A stretch of 64,000 nt of DNA from Thermoanaerobaculia bacterium (GTDB lineage Bacteria; Acidobacteriota; Thermoanaerobaculia; Multivoradales; J023): assembly GCA_030431255.1 (NCBI GenBank), contig JAUIJL010000002.1, positions 186,001 through 250,000 of the forward strand. The letters are read 5' to 3'. The notes under the pieces are model-generated. The model saw only the letters and a list, made by a program, of their open reading frames with translations. It did no database searches and was not told the DNA's origin. Within the stretch, counting starts at the first letter, position 1. The number at the start of each line of letters is the position of its first letter. Position numbers and translations under genes: made by a program. Shown here piece after piece: positions 61,263-64,000 of this stretch.

Positions 61263-62633
61263 CTAGTCCGACAGACCGACCTCCTCGCGCAGAAAGTCCA
61301 GCTTGAGGGGCTCGCGGCCCTGGTCTTCGGCCATCAGCGATTCGCTACGTTCGTAGGATTCCAGCAGGTCGGTCACCTGCCGGCGGCCTTCGGGGTCCTG
61401 TACGGCTTGCCGCGGCGTTCGGCCATCGAGAGCGGGAATCGGCTCGTCGGCCCAATTGGCATAAATTTTTCGGTAGAAACCTTCCATGGCCTTCGACAAC
61501 TCTTCGGGGTCGATAGGAGGTCCCGAGCGTGCACCGCTTTCCGGACTGGCGAATGCCATAGGTCCACCCATGCTCAGGGGATCGCTGATATCCCGCGTGA
61601 CGTAGGTGATCGCGTCACCGGCGAGCTCTTCGAGCCAAACCTTGCCGTCGTCGGCGTAATTCCGGGTCCGGCCGAAGACCTCCAAAGTCTCTTTCTCGGC
61701 TCCGAGACTCAGGCTGACCAACGACGTCTGGGTGCCGTCGGATCGGTCTCGCAAGCGCACCCAACCTTCATCGGTCGGCTCCACGTCGCTCTGCTGCTCG
61801 AGCCGCTGGGTGAGCAAGTCCAGGTCTTCGATTCGGTAGTGGTCGGTGACCAAGAGGATGGCGTCGCCGCTGGAACGGTCGAGGAGACTCGGGGGTTTGG
61901 CGGTCAGCAGAGACAGCCAATCGTGCACGATCGGAGCGGAATAGGCGAATTGGTGATCTTCCGGGTGAGGCGTATCTTCGAGATTCTTTCGCAGATGCTT
62001 GAGCACCCCGGCGGTCCAGGATCCCGGAAAATAATAGGCCGCCATGGTGTGTCGCCACGGGGTGCCGGGAATCAAACGCAGACCGACGACGGTGCCCGGC
62101 CTCGACATCTCCCCTTTTGAGAACGAGGGAGAGAAGACCCATCGGGTTTGCGGATCGTCGCCGAGCAGCTCTCGAACCTTCAAGCTGTGCCCGGCTTTGG
62201 AGCCGACGACCTCGTAGAGGTTGAGATGGGCGTGACGCAGGGACTCCAGGAATTGCCGCTGGTCCGCCTCCATGATCGGCCCGCCGTGGCCGAGCACCAA
62301 ATCCAGCAAAGGGATCGCATCCAAATTCTCCCGTGTATGGCCCTCGACCAGCGCCCATTCGTAGGCGTTGATCGACACCAATTTGCGGATGTCGTCGGGA
62401 AGCTCGACAAAGCTCTCCCAGCCTTCCTCGGGCATATACGACAGGAATTGCTCCTCGACGGCCTCCGACAAATCCTCCGCAAAGCGATCCTGCAACCAAG
62501 TGATGGCTTCGTCCACCACCTCGTCGAAGGTTTCGAGCTGTTGGCGATGCTCGGAATCCCCCCGCATACAGCACTTCTTGAATTTTTTGCCGCTTCCACA
62601 GGGACAAGGCTCGTTTCTACCGATCTTGGACAT
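61263..62633 (-). CDS. SEC-C metal-binding domain protein
   Basis: 456 residues; GGAGAACCT before the ATG. The N-terminus MSKIGRNEPCPCGSGKKFKKCC is the SEC-C zinc motif (Cys10, Cys12, Cys21, Cys22). Residues ~35-160 are helical (TWLQDRFAEDLSEAVEEQFLSYMPEEG). The centre is beta-rich. The C-terminus 'NWADEPIPALDGRTPRQAVQDPEGRRQVTDLLESYE' is a common ending of SEC-C proteins of unknown role. Cytoplasmic, monocistronic. Function unknown beyond zinc and probable protein binding. Confidence 0.85.
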   Translation of the reverse strand: MSKIGRNEPCPCGSGKKFKKCCMRGDSEHRQQLETFDEVVDEAITWLQDRFAEDLSEAVEEQFLSYMPEEGWESFVELPDDIRKLVSINAYEWALVEGHTRENLDAIPLLDLVLGHGGPIMEADQRQFLESLRHAHLNLYEVVGSKAGHSLKVRELLGDDPQTRWVFSPSFSKGEMSRPGTVVGLRLIPGTPWRHTMAAYYFPGSWTAGVLKHLRKNLEDTPHPEDHQFAYSAPIVHDWLSLLTAKPPSLLDRSSGDAILLVTDHYRIEDLDLLTQRLEQQSDVEPTDEGWVRLRDRSDGTQTSLVSLSLGAEKETLEVFGRTRNYADDGKVWLEELAGDAITYVTRDISDPLSMGGPMAFASPESGARSGPPIDPEELSKAMEGFYRKIYANWADEPIPALDGRTPRQAVQDPEGRRQVTDLLESYERSESLMAEDQGREPLKLDFLREEVGLSD

Positions 62634-62825
62634 AGGTTCTCCGTTTGACTTGATCGAGCAGATTCTAGAGATTTCTTGCCACTTCAGAAAGACACCAGCC
62701 GAAGATCACACGCTTTCGCCCACGATCCAGGGTAAAGATCACCGATGCTATCGGGGCCCTAGGCCGCCCCATCCGGAGCTGGGGTAGAGTACGCCCACTT
62801 CATCTACCTTCGGCCGGACACTCCA

Positions 62826-64000
62826 TTGAGCGACACCACGACCCCAGAACCCAACGACGTCCCACAAGGCGCCGGCGACCGGTCGCGGGCAGTCCTTGAC
62901 CCTTTTGCGACCCGACTTTTCGTCGTGGCGCTCTGTGCATCGCCTCTCTTTGCCCGCGCCTTGATGACATGGGATCGAGGAGCCGGGGTCGGCTGGGCGG
63001 ATCTCAGGGGTGCCGCGTCCGACGTCTTCTTCGCTCTGATCTTGGCCTGGTTCTGCCTCGGTTGGCTGAGCCTGGTAACGGGGCTCGGATCGAGGATCCC
63101 GGTGGCTCTAACCGCGATGTTGTGGGCGTTGGTCCACTACGCCGGCTTCGAGCACGTGGTGGCCAATGACGAGGTCATCAACATTTCCTTGGTGGGTTAC
63201 CTCGCGGATCCGGCCTTTCTCCAGGGCTCGGCGGATCCGGCGCGTCCCCTATCGCTCTTGCTCATGGTCGGCCTCTCCGTCCTCGGGGTCTGGCTCGCCT
63301 CCGCCGCTCTCGGGCATGGCGCCGTTCACTGGGTGTCGGTGTGGATGCCTTGGGTGATCCTCGCCGGCGTCCTGTGGCTGTGGTCCCCTAGCCTCGCCGT
63401 CTCCGCGTGGCGACAGCAGAGCTTCTTGGAGCAAGCCCCCGAGCGGCTTCGGCGGGCAAAAGCAGACGCGGCTCCGATCGTCGATCCCAGCCCGCCACCG
63501 GACGAACCCCCAGGGGACGGCAACCCGGAGATCGAAACCCGAGCTCGGACAGCCCTCGGTCGCGAGCTCCGGGGTGATCGCTCGGTGCCCGTTCCCGAGG
63601 GCCGACCCAACGTGCTCTTGATCATCGTCGAAGGGGCCAGCGGCGCCTATCTGCCGGCTGTCGCCGAATTTCACGGCATTCGCGAGACGGTCAAGATGCC
63701 GAACCTCTCCGAGCGAGCGGTCGAGCGCGGGCTGTGGGCGACCCAGATGCTCGTCCCCCAACGTCAGACCAATCGCGGCGAATACGCGGCCCTATGTGGC
63801 GACCACCCGAAGCTCAGCTCGAAACAATCCAAAATGTCCGATTTGGCGATCGCCGATCCTTCGCTGGTAGAGAGCCGGCCTTGCCTGCCGCAAGTCCTGA
63901 AAAAGGAGGGATATCACACGGCCTATCTCCAATCCGCCCAGCTGACCTTCATGATGAAGGATCAATTCATGGCCAAAATCGGCTTCGACGAGGTCCTGGG
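62826..64000 (+). CDS. LTA-synthase-like sulfatase-family membrane protein (3' partial)
   Basis: The frame starts at TTG 62826 (LSDTTTPEPNDVPQG) and is open to the right edge, giving 391 codons in the window. Several TM segments follow (FATRLFVVALCASPLFARAL, VFFALILAWFCLGWLSLVTG, SLLLMVGLSVLGVWLASAAL, SVWMPWVILAGVLWLW), as in LTA-synthase and phosphoglycerol/phosphoethanolamine transferases. The extracytoplasmic domain begins 'NVLLIIVEGASGAYLPAVAEF' with metal-ligand Glu. The nucleophile motif QTNRGEYAALCGDHP contains a Thr, the LTAS-type nucleophile. Likely transfers a phosphorylated head group to a surface glycan or lipid. The C-terminal catalytic part is outside the window. Confidence 0.82.
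   Translation, partial: MSDTTTPEPNDVPQGAGDRSRAVLDPFATRLFVVALCASPLFARALMTWDRGAGVGWADLRGAASDVFFALILAWFCLGWLSLVTGLGSRIPVALTAMLWALVHYAGFEHVVANDEVINISLVGYLADPAFLQGSADPARPLSLLLMVGLSVLGVWLASAALGHGAVHWVSVWMPWVILAGVLWLWSPSLAVSAWRQQSFLEQAPERLRRAKADAAPIVDPSPPPDEPPGDGNPEIETRARTALGRELRGDRSVPVPEGRPNVLLIIVEGASGAYLPAVAEFHGIRETVKMPNLSERAVERGLWATQMLVPQRQTNRGEYAALCGDHPKLSSKQSKMSDLAIADPSLVESRPCLPQVLKKEGYHTAYLQSAQLTFMMKDQFMAKIGFDEVL

Noticed and set aside
1-64000. tRNA, rRNA, CRISPR arrays, transposases, integrases or attachment sites.
   Set aside because: None recognised by eye; a tRNAscan, CRISPR and ISfinder run would be decisive.

Overview
This 64-kb window is GC-rich bacterial chromosome, densely coded on both strands. 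Several features suggest an Acidobacteriota-like (for example Thermoanaerobaculia-like) genome. These are an ECF sigma factor of the Sigma70_ECF (PF07638) type coupled to a Ser/Thr kinase-TPR protein, many TPR and CRTAC1/UnbV proteins, Thr-nucleophile 'sulfatases' with TPR tails, and a secreted protein ending in an LPVEL-type motif. The phylum is an inference from gene content; no rRNA or marker gene is present.

Positions 1-19.6 kb (+ strand) hold the baseplate/tail-fibre half of an extracellular contractile injection system (eCIS). First comes the 3' part of a very large eCIS cargo protein that ends in an apparent HNH-type nuclease domain. It is followed by a tightly packed set: tube-baseplate adaptor, LysM protein, gp27-like hub, gp5-like spike, PAAR-like tip, gp25 and two large baseplate-J-like wedge proteins. 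A tail-protein-I-like protein and a 1379-residue beta-helix protein complete it. Sheath, inner tube, ATPase and cap genes are not seen and would have to lie left of the window. The 396-bp gap before the last gene carries two gene relics: a zinc-ribbon-like response-regulator tail and a fragment resembling the first baseplate wedge gene.

Positions 19.6-27.1 kb contain a small acidic lipoprotein, the ECF sigma/kinase-TPR pair, several short secreted Cys-containing proteins (one frameshifted, one with an unclear start), a stand-alone Fis-type HTH and a solute-binding protein. Positions 27.1-34.2 kb (- strand) form a heavy-metal RND efflux operon containing two strikingly His-rich exported proteins.

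Positions 34.3-45.1 kb contain two divergent envelope operons. Leftward are a secreted LPVEL-ending protein, a SurA/PpiC lipoprotein and an alkaline-phosphatase-superfamily/TPR lipoprotein. Rightward are a TPR lipoprotein, a CRTAC1 protein and a PpiC protein with an FN3-like tail. Next come a DUF11 surface protein, a C25-type cysteine peptidase, a DUF305-LVIVD fusion, a DUF4097-like protein and a YCII/ECF-sigma pair.

Positions 54.7-61.1 kb hold a B12-type radical SAM enzyme of the RiPP-maturation family. It is translationally coupled to a giant kinase/cyclase-like/AAA/TPR regulator and faces a convergent 79-residue protein that could be its substrate. The right edge has a SEC-C protein and the 5' part of an LTA-synthase-like membrane phosphotransferase. 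The most promising poorly described units are the eCIS with its cargo, the kinase-coupled radical SAM locus and the divergent PPIase/TPR/CRTAC1 envelope locus.
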